This document shows, piece by piece, positions 32,172 to 40,735 of a stretch of DNA of 64,000 nucleotides. The first letter of the stretch is position 1. Each line of letters starts with the position of its first letter. Below the pieces are notes generated by a model. It did no database searches and was not told the origin of the DNA. It worked only from the letters and a program-made list of their open reading frames with translations. Source of the stretch: Fictibacillus enclensis. Lineage in GTDB: Bacteria > Bacillota > Bacilli > Bacillales > Fictibacillaceae. A program made the position numbers and the translations under genes. The stretch lies in contig NZ_KQ758617.1 of NCBI RefSeq assembly GCF_001457035.1, positions 558,001 to 622,000 on the forward strand. Direction: 5' to 3'.

Positions 32172-32174
32172 TAG

Positions 32175-32217
32175 AAAAGGAACCTCCTTTTAAAAAAGAG
32201 AGGTTCCTTCTTTTTTT
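32175..32217. terminator. bidirectional terminator
   Basis: AAGGAACCTC pairs with GAGGTTCCTT, followed by seven T residues; the convergent aminotransferase ends at its edge. Confidence 0.85.
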
Positions 32218-33451
32218 ATGATAAAACTGCGTTTTTCTCTAGTGATTCCTTAAACAAATCAGTCAGAATAGTGATGCCGCTCTCGATTTGTTCAATGGTT
32301 GGATGGCTGAAATTCAAGCGCATCGCGTTGGTTTTTGGCAAGGAAGCGAAGAACGGTTCGCCTGGTACATATGCGACACCGCGGGAAACAGCTTCTGACA
32401 ATAGTTCAGTCGTGTTAATATGCTCATCTAGCTCCAGCCAAAAGAACATGCCTCCTTTTGGTTTGTTCAGTTTGAGTCCAGGAAGATTGGCATTCTTCAA
32501 ACAGTTGTGCATGGCATTCATCCGTTTTTCGTATTCTGCGATCAGCCGATTGATGTGCCCATCCATATCAAAGCCTGTGCAGAAATGGTACAGGGCCTGC
32601 TGAGACAATGAATTGGAATGAAGGTCATTTGCCTGTTTGGCTTGAGACATCATGCGGACAATCTGGAACGGACCTGCAACCCACCCGGTGCGGAGGGCTG
32701 GAACAGCCGTCTTGGAAAACGTGCTTGTATACAGAACACAGCTTCCGTCATCAAGTGCTGCGAGAGGAGTGTATGTTTCCTCACGATTAAATTGAAGATC
32801 GCCATACGGATCATCTTCAAGAACAATAATGTTATGTCGGTGCGCTTCCTGAAGCAGCATTTTTCGGCGTTCCAATGACCAAACCTTTCCGGCCGGATTG
32901 GAGAAGGTCGGAACCACGTAAATACATTTTGGTTTGTATTCTTTAATTTTGGCTTGCAGGTCATCCGGAATCATGCCATCTTCATCAGAGGCAACACCAA
33001 TTACTCTTGCTTCATAAGATTTGAACACCTGAAGGGCAGCAAGGTAGGTGGGATCTTCTGTTAAAATGACATCCCCCGGATTCAACATCACGCGGGAAAA
33101 AAGATCGATAACCTGCTGGGAGCCAGTTGTCAGCATAATGTCTTTGGTTGTGTAATTTGTAATGCCTTTTCGCGACATACGTTCAAGAATGACTTCACGA
33201 AGGGGCAAATATCCTTCAGTTTCACTATATTGTAAAGCATGTTTTCCGGAAGCGAATACTTTGGAAAATGCTTCTTCGATGGCTTCTGCAGGAAACAACT
33301 GATCATCAGGCAAACCGCCTGCGAACGAAATGACACCTTCCTGATTGACAACTTTTAAAATATCTCTGACAGCTGAAGATTGTAATGAATAAATTCGATG
33401 GGCAAATGCGTACTTCAAAACGGACACCTCGGTTAAAGTTTTAATGAACAT
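32216..33451 (-). CDS. PLP-dependent aminotransferase (2-aminoadipate/LysN-like)
   Basis: 411 residues if started at ATG 33451 (GAAGGAG 4 nt upstream); a TTG at 33418 with GAGGTG 6 nt upstream gives 400 residues and is the likelier start by spacing and by the usual KYAFAHRI beginning. Class I fold type: SFAGGLPDDQLFPAEAIEEAF, the Schiff-base lysine in TSTFSKTAVPALRTGW, and the phosphate-binding Arg in that motif. Members transfer amino groups of aromatic, branched or 2-aminoadipate substrates. Not fused to a GntR domain, unlike MocR proteins. Monocistronic. Confidence 0.85.
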   Translation of the reverse strand: MFIKTLTEVSVLKYAFAHRIYSLQSSAVRDILKVVNQEGVISFAGGLPDDQLFPAEAIEEAFSKVFASGKHALQYSETEGYLPLREVILERMSRKGITNYTTKDIMLTTGSQQVIDLFSRVMLNPGDVILTEDPTYLAALQVFKSYEARVIGVASDEDGMIPDDLQAKIKEYKPKCIYVVPTFSNPAGKVWSLERRKMLLQEAHRHNIIVLEDDPYGDLQFNREETYTPLAALDDGSCVLYTSTFSKTAVPALRTGWVAGPFQIVRMMSQAKQANDLHSNSLSQQALYHFCTGFDMDGHINRLIAEYEKRMNAMHNCLKNANLPGLKLNKPKGGMFFWLELDEHINTTELLSEAVSRGVAYVPGEPFFASLPKTNAMRLNFSHPTIEQIESGITILTDLFKESLEKNAVLS

Positions 33452-33616
33452 TTTACTCCTTCTATAGCGAATGTCAATGACAATTCTGAAAATAGTTCTA
33501 AATTTTGTGTGAATTTTCTAATAAAATACATTTGCGGAAGGGTTTTGGGCCGTTTCTTTTTCGATTTATGGTCTTGTGATACAGTAATTAGAGTTAAAAT
33601 GATCGGAGGCATCAGG

Positions 33617-34366
33617 ATGAAAATAGTACCAGCAAAGCCTTTTTTCTTTGAAGGAGGGAAACGGGCAGTCCTGCTTCTGCACGGATTTACCGGGAATACG
33701 GTGGATATACGGGAGCTGGGACGCTATCTGAATGATAAGGGTTATACATGTCTTGGACCGTTGTATGAAGGGCATGGCGATACGCCTGAACGACTGGTGA
33801 CCACAACGGCTGAACAATGGTGGAAAAGCGTAGAAGAAGGTTATCAATCGTTAAAAGAAAAGGGATATGAAGAAATCGCCGTGATCGGACTTTCTCTCGG
33901 CGGTGTGTTCGCCATAAAGACAGCCTATACTTATCCAGTAAAAGGATTAGTATCCATGTGTGCTCCTGTCAAACCCAAGAGTACGGAGGATCTTGGCCTG
34001 CATGTCAGTTCTTTTACCAAAAGATATAAAAAGATTTTTCGAAAACCAGCTGAGCAAATAGAAGCGGAATGGGAAGAGCTAAAGCCGCAGTCGGATGAGG
34101 CGGTCAAGTCATTGCAAGCCGTGATTGAAGAGGTCGGTCCGCGCCTTGACCGGATTTACTGTCCGGTGCTGGTGGTGCAATCTGGGAAAGACCATCCCAC
34201 CAACCAAGAGAGTGCGCAGATTATTTATGACGAAGTTTCCACACAACATAAATCCCTTGTTTGGTATGAAAATTCTCCGCATCTTGTAACAAGAGGCCCT
34301 GACAGAGGAAAGCTTCATAATGAGGTGCTGCAGTTCCTGGAAGGATTGGAATGGAGTGGGAATTAG
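33617..34366 (+). CDS. est: carboxylesterase of the Est30/YvaK type
   Basis: 249 residues from ATG 33617 (CGGAGG 7 nt upstream). Alpha/beta hydrolase with oxyanion text LLLHGFTGNTVDIREL, nucleophile Ser93 in GLSLGG, Asp in VVQSGKDHPT and His in YENSPHLVTRG. Length and motifs match the thermostable Geobacillus Est30 and B. subtilis YvaK, which hydrolyse short to medium acyl esters in the cytoplasm. Not beside secG/rnr as in many bacilli. Overlaps the convergent oxidase gene by 4 bp. Confidence 0.88.
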   Translation: MKIVPAKPFFFEGGKRAVLLLHGFTGNTVDIRELGRYLNDKGYTCLGPLYEGHGDTPERLVTTTAEQWWKSVEEGYQSLKEKGYEEIAVIGLSLGGVFAIKTAYTYPVKGLVSMCAPVKPKSTEDLGLHVSSFTKRYKKIFRKPAEQIEAEWEELKPQSDEAVKSLQAVIEEVGPRLDRIYCPVLVVQSGKDHPTNQESAQIIYDEVSTQHKSLVWYENSPHLVTRGPDRGKLHNEVLQFLEGLEWSGN

Positions 34367-35841
34367 CAAGATCTTGGAAGATTCGTTACCTCGTATGCAA
34401 CGCGTATCCCTGATTGAATCGCTCCTTCAATCCAGGCAGGTGCCGTTGAAGTATGCTCACCAGCGAAATGCACTCTCCCTTCCGGTGTAGGAATGAAGGG
34501 GAATAATTCGGTCTCCTGTGAAGGCTTGAACATTGAAAAGGCTCCACCTGAAAACTGATATTGGGACCAACTGTGCGAAGCCCCGGTTAAAAAATCATCA
34601 TAAATGTATTTTCCATGTACTGTGGCCAGATTATCCAGAGCATTTCTTATCCGATCACCTTCAGGAAGGTTATCCCAGGATAGAGTATCATCCTCCCATG
34701 TGTAGCTGGCCAGTATAATTCCAGATCCGGAAGTTCCAATAAGATGACTTGGATAGTATGCAAATCGAATGGGAAGGTCTGTCATCAATTTTCCTCCCGC
34801 AATACCTTCCTTTTCCCAAAAACGCCTTTTAAATTGGAGACCAATCTTTGTGGAAGCCACATAGTGCAGTTCCCTTATGGCCTTCCACTTATTATGGGAA
34901 ATTGAACTTCTCGGTTCGATTTCCACAAAAGAAAGCAGCGAGAAGGGGATTGTAATAATGGCGAGATCGCCTGTGACGGTGAGTGGCCGCTGACTTTTTG
35001 TGTGTCTGGAGTGAATGGTTACCTGCCCGTTGTGCTGAACAATTTTTGTCATTTGGTATCCAAAGTGCAGGTTCTCTTTTAAGAAGGGCAAAAATGATTT
35101 GGGAAGACGGTCATTTCCTCCTTCAACTTCATAAAACTGGATATCCGGGCTAAATAGGGGGAGAAGCTCTCTTAAAATTGCTGGGAACGATAACTCGGGA
35201 AAGCCCTCCAGTCCAACCAAGACTTTAATACTTTCAATCGCACCGGGGGAAAGACTTGGACCAACAGGGTTATAGCGGAGGAAAAAAGACATTGGGTATT
35301 TATCAAAGTCTCTTACGACTTTGTTCCAATTCTCAAGGGGGTTTTTCCTAATGAAATCGGCGACTGGTTTGATAGCCATCATTAATAGCTGTTCAGCGGA
35401 TTTTCCTCGTTCATGGGGTTGTACATGGTAATGGAGAATATCGGGATTCCGCTGATACTCTTTTTGATTGGTTTTTATTCCATTTGCGTAAATGAGGTCA
35501 TTTGAAGTAGCATTCAGAAATTTGTTTGCTTTTAAATTGAACTTCTTTATATACTCCAGTACTAAGTAGTGGTTTTGCGGGATACGCATAGCCCCAACAT
35601 CCAAATACAAATCGTCCATAAAAGGGCTTCTCATGGTATAGACACGGCCGCCTACTCTTTCTGTCGCTTCCAGTACGGTTACATCATGTCCCGCCTGCTT
35701 TAATAACGAGGCTGAGACAAGACCGGACATGCCGGCTCCTACGATAATTATTTTCTTTTGAACCTGTGATAAACCAAGGCCATTCCGTATAATGGAAAGC
35801 ATTTGCTCCGTAGGCAATTGGAGCAATCGGCTTGAAGGCAT
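34363..35841 (-). CDS. flavin monoamine oxidase / L-amino-acid oxidase family
   Basis: 492 residues. FAD-binding Rossmann motif IIIVGAGMSGLVSASLLKQAG near residues 31-51, then EATERVGGRVYT (second FAD motif), LDVGAMRIP, and the C-terminal FAD loop HFAGEHTSTAPAWIEGAIQSG. It is of the YobN/L-amino-acid oxidase type, oxidising an amine or amino acid with O2 to give H2O2. No signal peptide. GGGGAGGACTCC ribosome binding site. Single gene, convergent with the esterase. Confidence 0.85.
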   Translation of the reverse strand: MPSSRLLQLPTEQMLSIIRNGLGLSQVQKKIIIVGAGMSGLVSASLLKQAGHDVTVLEATERVGGRVYTMRSPFMDDLYLDVGAMRIPQNHYLVLEYIKKFNLKANKFLNATSNDLIYANGIKTNQKEYQRNPDILHYHVQPHERGKSAEQLLMMAIKPVADFIRKNPLENWNKVVRDFDKYPMSFFLRYNPVGPSLSPGAIESIKVLVGLEGFPELSFPAILRELLPLFSPDIQFYEVEGGNDRLPKSFLPFLKENLHFGYQMTKIVQHNGQVTIHSRHTKSQRPLTVTGDLAIITIPFSLLSFVEIEPRSSISHNKWKAIRELHYVASTKIGLQFKRRFWEKEGIAGGKLMTDLPIRFAYYPSHLIGTSGSGIILASYTWEDDTLSWDNLPEGDRIRNALDNLATVHGKYIYDDFLTGASHSWSQYQFSGGAFSMFKPSQETELFPFIPTPEGRVHFAGEHTSTAPAWIEGAIQSGIRVAYEVTNLPRSC

Positions 35842-36010
35842 AGGAGTCCTCCCCGTTCTTGTTTTTTCACGAAAGAGTCAAATTCCATTACTAATATATT
35901 TTATTATCCACTCAATATGAGACATTCGTCACAAGAATGCTTTTTTAGCAGGATTCTTCCCGTTTGTAATGGAATTTAAGGTAGACAGCAGGGGACAGGA
36001 GGGAGACGCG

Positions 36011-36769
36011 TTGATCTGGTTTTTTCGGGTGGTCGTTTGGGTTGTATTTGTAGGAATTGGGGCTTATCTTATCTTTTATTGGCGGGATGAGGAACGGGCC
36101 GAGCAGAAGTTGGATGCAATCCGGAAATTATGGTATGTGCTGTACATATTTGGCGCCCTGATCTACTGGACGGGGAATCCGCACAGCATCTTTACCAATT
36201 GGGATCACTATCTGGTGGTACTGATGGTGTTTGTGCTGATTGATGCCTTCATTTTCCTGAGTTTGTACTTAAAGAAAATCGGGAATAATGAACTAGCAAG
36301 AATTACAAAATCCGTGGAAAACAACCAGATGCTGCTCGACGATTTGCGGGCCAAAGTAAATAATGCGCTGTATATCTTGAAAACGGAAGGAATCACGGCG
36401 TATTATGGAAGTAAGGAAAATTATTTATACGGACTGAAACTCGTTCTTGAGGCGTATGTTGAAAAAGAAGGGCATAGTTTTACGATCCTGCCGTTTACAA
36501 CACCTCAGGAAAAAAACGAAGCTCTGGCGATGTATTCGAACGCCAGCTTGATTCAATCGACATTATCACGGGCGGAAGCCTACTACAATAAAGAAGATAA
36601 CTTTGCGTTTTATCCATTTAATATTGAAGATGAAACCTATGTGATTCGTATTTCTTCAACAGCAAAAGTCAGCGATGTAGATTGTTCCTTGATGGGCATC
36701 CTGCTCGCCACGTATGATATTTTAGTACAGGCACTGGAAAGGAGTGAGGAGGCATGGCAAGAGGATTAG
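36011..36769 (+). CDS. spoIISA: SpoIISA membrane toxin
   Basis: 252 residues from TTG 36011 (CAGGAGGG 7 nt upstream); the longer frame from 35969 contains that site. Three N-terminal membrane segments (WFFRVVVWVVFVGIGAYLIF, then KLWYVLYIFGALIYWTGNPH, VVLMVFVLIDAFIFLSLYLK) and a cytosolic GAF-like domain (about 95-245). Text such as AIRKLWYVLYIFGALIYWT and the SIFTNWDHYL loop matches SpoIISA of B. subtilis closely. SpoIISA lyses or arrests cells by acting on the membrane unless bound by SpoIISB. Operon with spoIISB, overlapping by 16 bp. Confidence 0.88.
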   Translation: MIWFFRVVVWVVFVGIGAYLIFYWRDEERAEQKLDAIRKLWYVLYIFGALIYWTGNPHSIFTNWDHYLVVLMVFVLIDAFIFLSLYLKKIGNNELARITKSVENNQMLLDDLRAKVNNALYILKTEGITAYYGSKENYLYGLKLVLEAYVEKEGHSFTILPFTTPQEKNEALAMYSNASLIQSTLSRAEAYYNKEDNFAFYPFNIEDETYVIRISSTAKVSDVDCSLMGILLATYDILVQALERSEEAWQED

Positions 36770-36942
36770 ATGTGTTGGGCAGCCAGCCGGTTTCGCTGAA
36801 AAGCGATCGTAAGGGAGTCACACTGAAACCGAGAATTGAGTTCCCGAAAGTAGGAATCAGCCATCACACCTTGCAGGTGATGGAGGAGAACGAACGGATT
36901 ATACAAAAAGGGCAGCGGCGCGGTACTTTCAAGCATAGATAG
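36754..36942 (+). CDS. spoIISB: SpoIISB antitoxin
   Basis: 62 residues, ATG 36754 with AAAGGAGTGAGGAGG upstream, inside the end of spoIISA. Small, basic and probably disordered alone. The C-terminal half VGISHHTLQVMEENERIIQK parallels the SpoIISB end that reads as SPHTARIFKENERLI, the part that docks on the toxin's cytosolic domain. Overlap with the toxin gene is the expected layout. The N-terminal half is longer and different from the B. subtilis protein. A terminator follows immediately. Confidence 0.8.
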   Translation: MARGLDVLGSQPVSLKSDRKGVTLKPRIEFPKVGISHHTLQVMEENERIIQKGQRRGTFKHR

Positions 36943-36947
36943 ACTTG

Positions 36948-36974
36948 GGCAGCGGATATTTCCGCTGCTTTTTT
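36948..36974 (+). terminator. terminator of spoIISAB
   Basis: GCAGCGGA (36949-36956) pairs with TCCGCTGC (36961-36968), then TTTTTTG. Confidence 0.85.
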
Positions 36975-37037
36975 GTATGAATCTCCAATTGGATTGCATA
37001 TACTAAAGCAAACATCCATGAAGCTGGAGGGAAGTTT

Positions 37038-37187
37038 GTGAAAAGCAAACGGTTTGTGTCCCGGATTCAAGGTCCCAAACCGACCTTGTCCCATTTTGAA
37101 AAAGCGTTAAAGGAAGAGAATCATTCCATCGTAACGTTTTTAAATGAACTTCGGAAAAAGCGGTGGACTTTTTTCACCGGTAAATAA
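37038..37187 (+). CDS. small basic protein, 49 aa, downstream of spoIISAB
   Basis: GTG start at 37038 with TGGAGGGAAG upstream; 49 codons ending TAA at 37187, then its own terminator. Protein: MKSKRFVSRIQGPKPTLSHF ... EKALKEENHSIVTFLNELRK ... KRWTFFTGK, an amphipathic helix flanked by basic ends. It has its own promoter region: CATATACTA at 36997-37005 resembles mother-cell or forespore -10 elements. B. subtilis has a third small gene, spoIISC, in this position; sequence similarity to it is not established here, so the name is not assigned. Confidence 0.65.
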   Translation: MKSKRFVSRIQGPKPTLSHFEKALKEENHSIVTFLNELRKKRWTFFTGK

Positions 37188-37196
37188 TAAAGCAAG

Positions 37197-37224
37197 AAAG
37201 AAAGGGGCTCCCTTTCTTTTTTTT
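37197..37224 (+). terminator. terminator of the 49-aa gene
   Basis: AAAGAAAGGG pairs with CCCTTTCTTT over GCT, continuing into a T-run. Confidence 0.85.
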
Positions 37225-37306
37225 GTGTGTTTGGAGATACTGCAGGAATGGAGAAAGAATTAGCGAAAAGTGTACGAAAGTATACATTCGAGAGGGGGTG
37301 AGGAAG

Positions 37307-37510
37307 TTGGCGCAGACAATTGAGGAGCAATTTCCTCCGAAAATGGCCAAACCGGCACAGCGCGCTTTAGCCGGTGCCGGCATTACCAGTTATCAAGAAC
37401 TTTCGAAGCATAGCGAAGAAAAAGTATCCAAGCTTCATGGGATGGGTCCAAAAGCAATGAACCAATTAAAAGAAGCACTCGAAAAACAGGGGCTCAATTT
37501 TTCCGAATAG
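37307..37510 (+). CDS. RpoA-CTD-like/helix-hairpin-helix small protein
   Basis: 67 residues from TTG 37307 (GGGGGTGAGG upstream); the ATG at 37223 leaves an unsupported extension. The whole chain resembles a stand-alone C-terminal domain of RNA polymerase alpha: PAQRALAGAGITSYQELSKH, then EEKVSKLHGMGPKAMNQLKE ALEKQGL, with the GMGPKA helix-hairpin-helix. Such proteins could bind DNA or contact transcription factors. Known as a family of small DNA-binding proteins in Bacillus, function unknown. Confidence 0.72.
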   Translation: MAQTIEEQFPPKMAKPAQRALAGAGITSYQELSKHSEEKVSKLHGMGPKAMNQLKEALEKQGLNFSE

Positions 37511-37628
37511 AATGATGACCGGATGCACCTTCTTTTTACAATTCCCTAAAATGAGGGCACATCAGAGAGCCATTCGTTTGGCCGCTCAAGGCCTGAATCG
37601 CTATTAACAATAAGCCGGTTACCGGAAA

Positions 37629-37664
37629 AAAAGTACTGCTGGCAGGTCCAGCAGTGCTTTTTTG
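37629..37664 (+). terminator. terminator
   Basis: AAGTACTGCTGG (37631-37642) pairs with CCAGCAGTGCTT (37648-37659), then T6. It is 120 bp after the last stop codon, with small hairpins (for example CCGGTTACCGG at 37615-37625) in between, so the 37511-37664 stretch could be a long structured 3' end or a small RNA; I cannot identify one. Confidence 0.7.
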
Positions 37665-37705
37665 ATTTTCGGAAAATGAAAATGATTTGATATGCAACTA
37701 TTCCT

Positions 37706-37738
37706 TGTCAACCGCAACTAAATCGTGTCGAACCGCAA
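37706..37738 (+). promoter_or_regulatory. direct repeat, candidate activator binding sites
   Basis: TGTCAACCGCAA (37706-37717) and TGTCGAACCGCAA (37726-37738), with the AACCGCAA cores 21 bp apart, two helical turns, about 170-200 bp before the alcohol dehydrogenase gene. The position suits an upstream activator site for the NtrC-type regulator encoded in the same operon. AACCGC also occurs at 43316-43321 upstream of adhP. Confidence 0.4.
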
Positions 37739-37904
37739 GACTAGCCCTCTTTATTCTCAATACCATGAGACGTAATACATGTTTTTCGAGAGAAAGGTGT
37801 TGAGGAAGCCGATTTTCTATGGTATGTCTAATTAAAAGATAATTCTGTTATTTATTGAAATATCTATTATCAGCATAAATATTGCCATGGAAAAGGAGCG
37901 CCGA

Positions 37905-39053
37905 ATGAACATCAATAAATTTGTTATGCCGGAAGTTATTTTTGGTCATGGTTCAAGGGATCAGGTTGGAGAAAGCTGTCTTCGGCTGGGAGCTAAAAAA
38001 GTGCTGATCGTAAGCGATCGGGGTGTTATGAATGAGGGGTGGCTCGAGAATGTGATTGAAAACTGCAAAAAGGCAGGGCTGCTCTTTGCTACGTTTTATG
38101 ATATTACGACCAATCCAAAAGACTTCGAGGTTGAAAAGGGGAAAGAACAGTATATTGCCCATGAGTGTGATGCTGTCATTGGCGTAGGGGGAGGGAGCGC
38201 GATTGATACAGCAAAAGCAATCGCCATCCTGGTGACAAATGGCGGAAGTATTCATGATTATGAAGGTGTGGATAAAATCAATGAACCATTGCCGCCAATG
38301 GTTATGATCGCCACCACGGCTGGTTCGGGCTCTGAAGTCTCCCAGTTCTCTGTTATCGTTGACTCAAAAAATAAAAAGAAAATGACCATTGTATCGAAAT
38401 CATTAGTTCCGGATATTGCGATTGTTGATCCTCAAACACTGACGACCAAAAGTCCTCAATTGACCGCTTCAACCGGATTGGATGTATTAACCCATGCGAT
38501 AGAAGCCTATGTAAGTATAGCAGCCACACCTTTGACAGATGTACAGGCCAAAAATGCGATACAGCTTGTGGCAGAACATCTCCGTCCATCCGTTGCTTCG
38601 AAAATTAATATGGAATCCAAGTATCATATGGCGATGGCTTCCTTACAGGCAGGATTGGCTTTTTCGAACGCCATATTGGGAGCCGTGCATGCCATGTCAC
38701 ATGCCATTGGAGGCCGGTTTCCATTGCTTCATGGTGAGGTAAATGCCGTATTGCTGCCGCATGTCATGGAGTTCAACTTTCTTGCTGTACCGAAAAAATT
38801 CAGCACGATTGCTGAATTGTGCGGAGAAAGCGTTCAGAGCCTGTCAAATATAGAGGCAGGAAAAAAAGCTATTGATTATATTAAACAATTATCCCTGGAT
38901 ATCGGAGCACCACAGCGGCTATCGGAAATGGGACTTACTGATGAGGGGATTTCTGAAATGAGCCAGGTCGCATTGGAAGATGCATGCATGATAACCAATC
39001 CTCGTGATATTAAAATAGAAGATGTCATTCAGCTTTATCGACAAGCCTTGTAA
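37905..39053 (+). CDS. iron-containing alcohol dehydrogenase, first gene of a two-component operon
   Basis: 382 residues from ATG 37905 (AAAAGGAG 6 nt upstream; an in-frame ATG at 37887 precedes that site). Group III dehydrogenase: VIGVGGGSAIDTAKAIAIL, ATTAGSGSEVSQFSVI, GLDVLTHAIEAYVS and GAVHAMSHAIGG, LLHGEVNAVLLPHV carry the NAD- and metal-binding residues. It is only distantly similar to the paralogue at 25338, ending NPRDIKIEDVIQLYRQAL. It is followed 14 bp later by a histidine kinase and then a sigma-54 activator, so it is probably the response output or an enzyme making or removing the signal. Confidence 0.85.
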   Translation: MNINKFVMPEVIFGHGSRDQVGESCLRLGAKKVLIVSDRGVMNEGWLENVIENCKKAGLLFATFYDITTNPKDFEVEKGKEQYIAHECDAVIGVGGGSAIDTAKAIAILVTNGGSIHDYEGVDKINEPLPPMVMIATTAGSGSEVSQFSVIVDSKNKKKMTIVSKSLVPDIAIVDPQTLTTKSPQLTASTGLDVLTHAIEAYVSIAATPLTDVQAKNAIQLVAEHLRPSVASKINMESKYHMAMASLQAGLAFSNAILGAVHAMSHAIGGRFPLLHGEVNAVLLPHVMEFNFLAVPKKFSTIAELCGESVQSLSNIEAGKKAIDYIKQLSLDIGAPQRLSEMGLTDEGISEMSQVALEDACMITNPRDIKIEDVIQLYRQAL

Positions 39054-39067
39054 GGGGGTTGGAAAAA

Positions 39068-40705
39068 TTGTCCATGCGGCATCAATTAATCGAACAGCTT
39101 ACGGGTGTTCAATCCTCAAAGCGTAATTACTACACCGAATTGAAAAAAACAGTCATGAAGATGCAGAAGAAAAATCTTCAGCTAGAAATTATTAATGATA
39201 TGATGAAAAGCTTGAATGTGGAAATGCCGATGGATGAGATGCTAAAAAACATACTGGATAAATTGAAAACCATGTATGAATTTGATTCGATCAGCTTGTC
39301 CATTTGTCAGGGTGAAACACTCGTATTAACAAATTTTTATCCAAACGAACATGACGCAATGAATCATCAGCTTCATGATCGATCGATTTATGGAAGAGCA
39401 TTGGATAGCGGTAAAATGCTGTACCATACCTTTGAGGAAGAGACTGAAACCATTTCAGCTTCGGGTCAGTCATTAAAAAGTATGTTGGTTTTCCCTCTGT
39501 ACAGCAAAGGGACGGTGATTGGAGTTCTTGGCATTGGAAGCAAGGGGATCATCGAATATGATAAGTCAGATGGTTCTTTTCTTCAGCAGCTTTCCGATCA
39601 TTTTTCGGTCTGTCTGGAAAACGCCAGACTTTACAACGAGGTATTAAACGCCAAAAAAGAATGGGAAGATACGTTTTCAGCAGTGACTGATTTGATTTTC
39701 GTGCTTAACTTAAAGGGTGAAATTTTGAAGGTCAATGCATCTGCCAAAGACTATTTACAATTAAAAGATGCAGAGGAAACGGGGAGAAACATTCGACGTT
39801 TTCTCAATCATAATGAAATAGAAGCCCTGATGGAGGATTGTCTTCAAAAGAAAAAGGCTGCACTGCAAGAAATTCGACGAGCAGACGGACAAATATTTGA
39901 AACCACTATTTCTCCGGTGCTAAATGAAAAAAAACAAATGTATGGGTTGATCTTATATTTACGAAATGTTTCTGCAAAACGGAAAATGGAAGCCCAGCTT
40001 GTACAATCCGGCAAGCTTGCAGCAATCGGGGAGTTAGCGGCAGGTGTTGCCCACGAACTGAACAATCCGTTAACCGCTATCCTGGGGAATTCACAATTGT
40101 TGTTAAGAACAGCGAATAAAGATGAACCTTCATACCGGCTGTTAACCGACATCGTGAACTGTGGAAAAAGGAGCAAGAGTATTATTCAAAATTTGTTAAC
40201 ATTCTCGAGACAGGATGAATATTTTTTTGAGGAATGTTCCCTTAACGAGGTGATTGATCAATATTTAAGCTTAATTGTGTACCAGATTGAGAAGCAAAAT
40301 GTAAGAGTGGAGGTAGTAAAACAATCACCGCTTCCCAAAATCAACGGAAATCAGAAGCAAATCGGCCAGATAATGATCAATTTATTACTAAATGCAAAGG
40401 ATGCGCTTGAGAACAGAAGCGAAAAAAATAAAAAGGTTACCATATCTACAGCCTCCTGTCTGGTAAAGGGAAAAGAGTGGATTTGCCTGTCCGTTACTGA
40501 CAACGGGATAGGAATCAGTGATAAACAGATCCAGGAGATTTTCCATCCCTTTATCACCACAAAAAAGGAAGGGAAAGGCACAGGCCTTGGTTTATCTGTG
40601 AGCCTGGGAATTGCCCAGGCTCATGGTGGAACGATTGAGGTCAAAAGCGAAATGGGGCGGGGGAGTACATTTACTCTTTTCTTGCCTGCAATAATGGATG
40701 AATAG
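39068..40705 (+). CDS. soluble sensor histidine kinase, GAF-PAS-HisKA-HATPase
   Basis: 545 residues from TTG 39068 (AGGGGG 9 nt upstream; TTG 39059 abuts the site and ATG 39074 is also possible). No membrane segment. GAF domain about 40-190 (MYEFDSISLSICQGE, LVFPLYSKGTVIGVLGIG), PAS about 200-305 (VTDLIFVLNLKGEILKVNAS), HisKA with the phosphorylated His near 329 in GVAHELNNPLTAIL, HATPase with N-box NLLLNAKDAL, G1 DNGIGIS and G2 GTGLGLSVS. A cytoplasmic sensor phosphorylating the regulator encoded 30 bp downstream; the ligand may be an alcohol or aldehyde metabolite. Confidence 0.9.
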   Translation: MSMRHQLIEQLTGVQSSKRNYYTELKKTVMKMQKKNLQLEIINDMMKSLNVEMPMDEMLKNILDKLKTMYEFDSISLSICQGETLVLTNFYPNEHDAMNHQLHDRSIYGRALDSGKMLYHTFEEETETISASGQSLKSMLVFPLYSKGTVIGVLGIGSKGIIEYDKSDGSFLQQLSDHFSVCLENARLYNEVLNAKKEWEDTFSAVTDLIFVLNLKGEILKVNASAKDYLQLKDAEETGRNIRRFLNHNEIEALMEDCLQKKKAALQEIRRADGQIFETTISPVLNEKKQMYGLILYLRNVSAKRKMEAQLVQSGKLAAIGELAAGVAHELNNPLTAILGNSQLLLRTANKDEPSYRLLTDIVNCGKRSKSIIQNLLTFSRQDEYFFEECSLNEVIDQYLSLIVYQIEKQNVRVEVVKQSPLPKINGNQKQIGQIMINLLLNAKDALENRSEKNKKVTISTASCLVKGKEWICLSVTDNGIGISDKQIQEIFHPFITTKKEGKGTGLGLSVSLGIAQAHGGTIEVKSEMGRGSTFTLFLPAIMDE

Positions 40706-40735
40706 ATTTGAATTGAGGGCTAAGGCGGGGATAGC

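Noticed and set aside
37511-37628. Possible small structured RNA after the RpoA-CTD-like gene
   Set aside because: Only short hairpins; no known family pattern and no promoter that I can support.
37871-37886. Sigma-54-like CAGCATAAATATTGCC before the dehydrogenase gene at 37905
   Set aside because: The -24 GG is AG, and the predicted start near 37897 falls inside the ribosome binding site, so it would not give a translatable leader.
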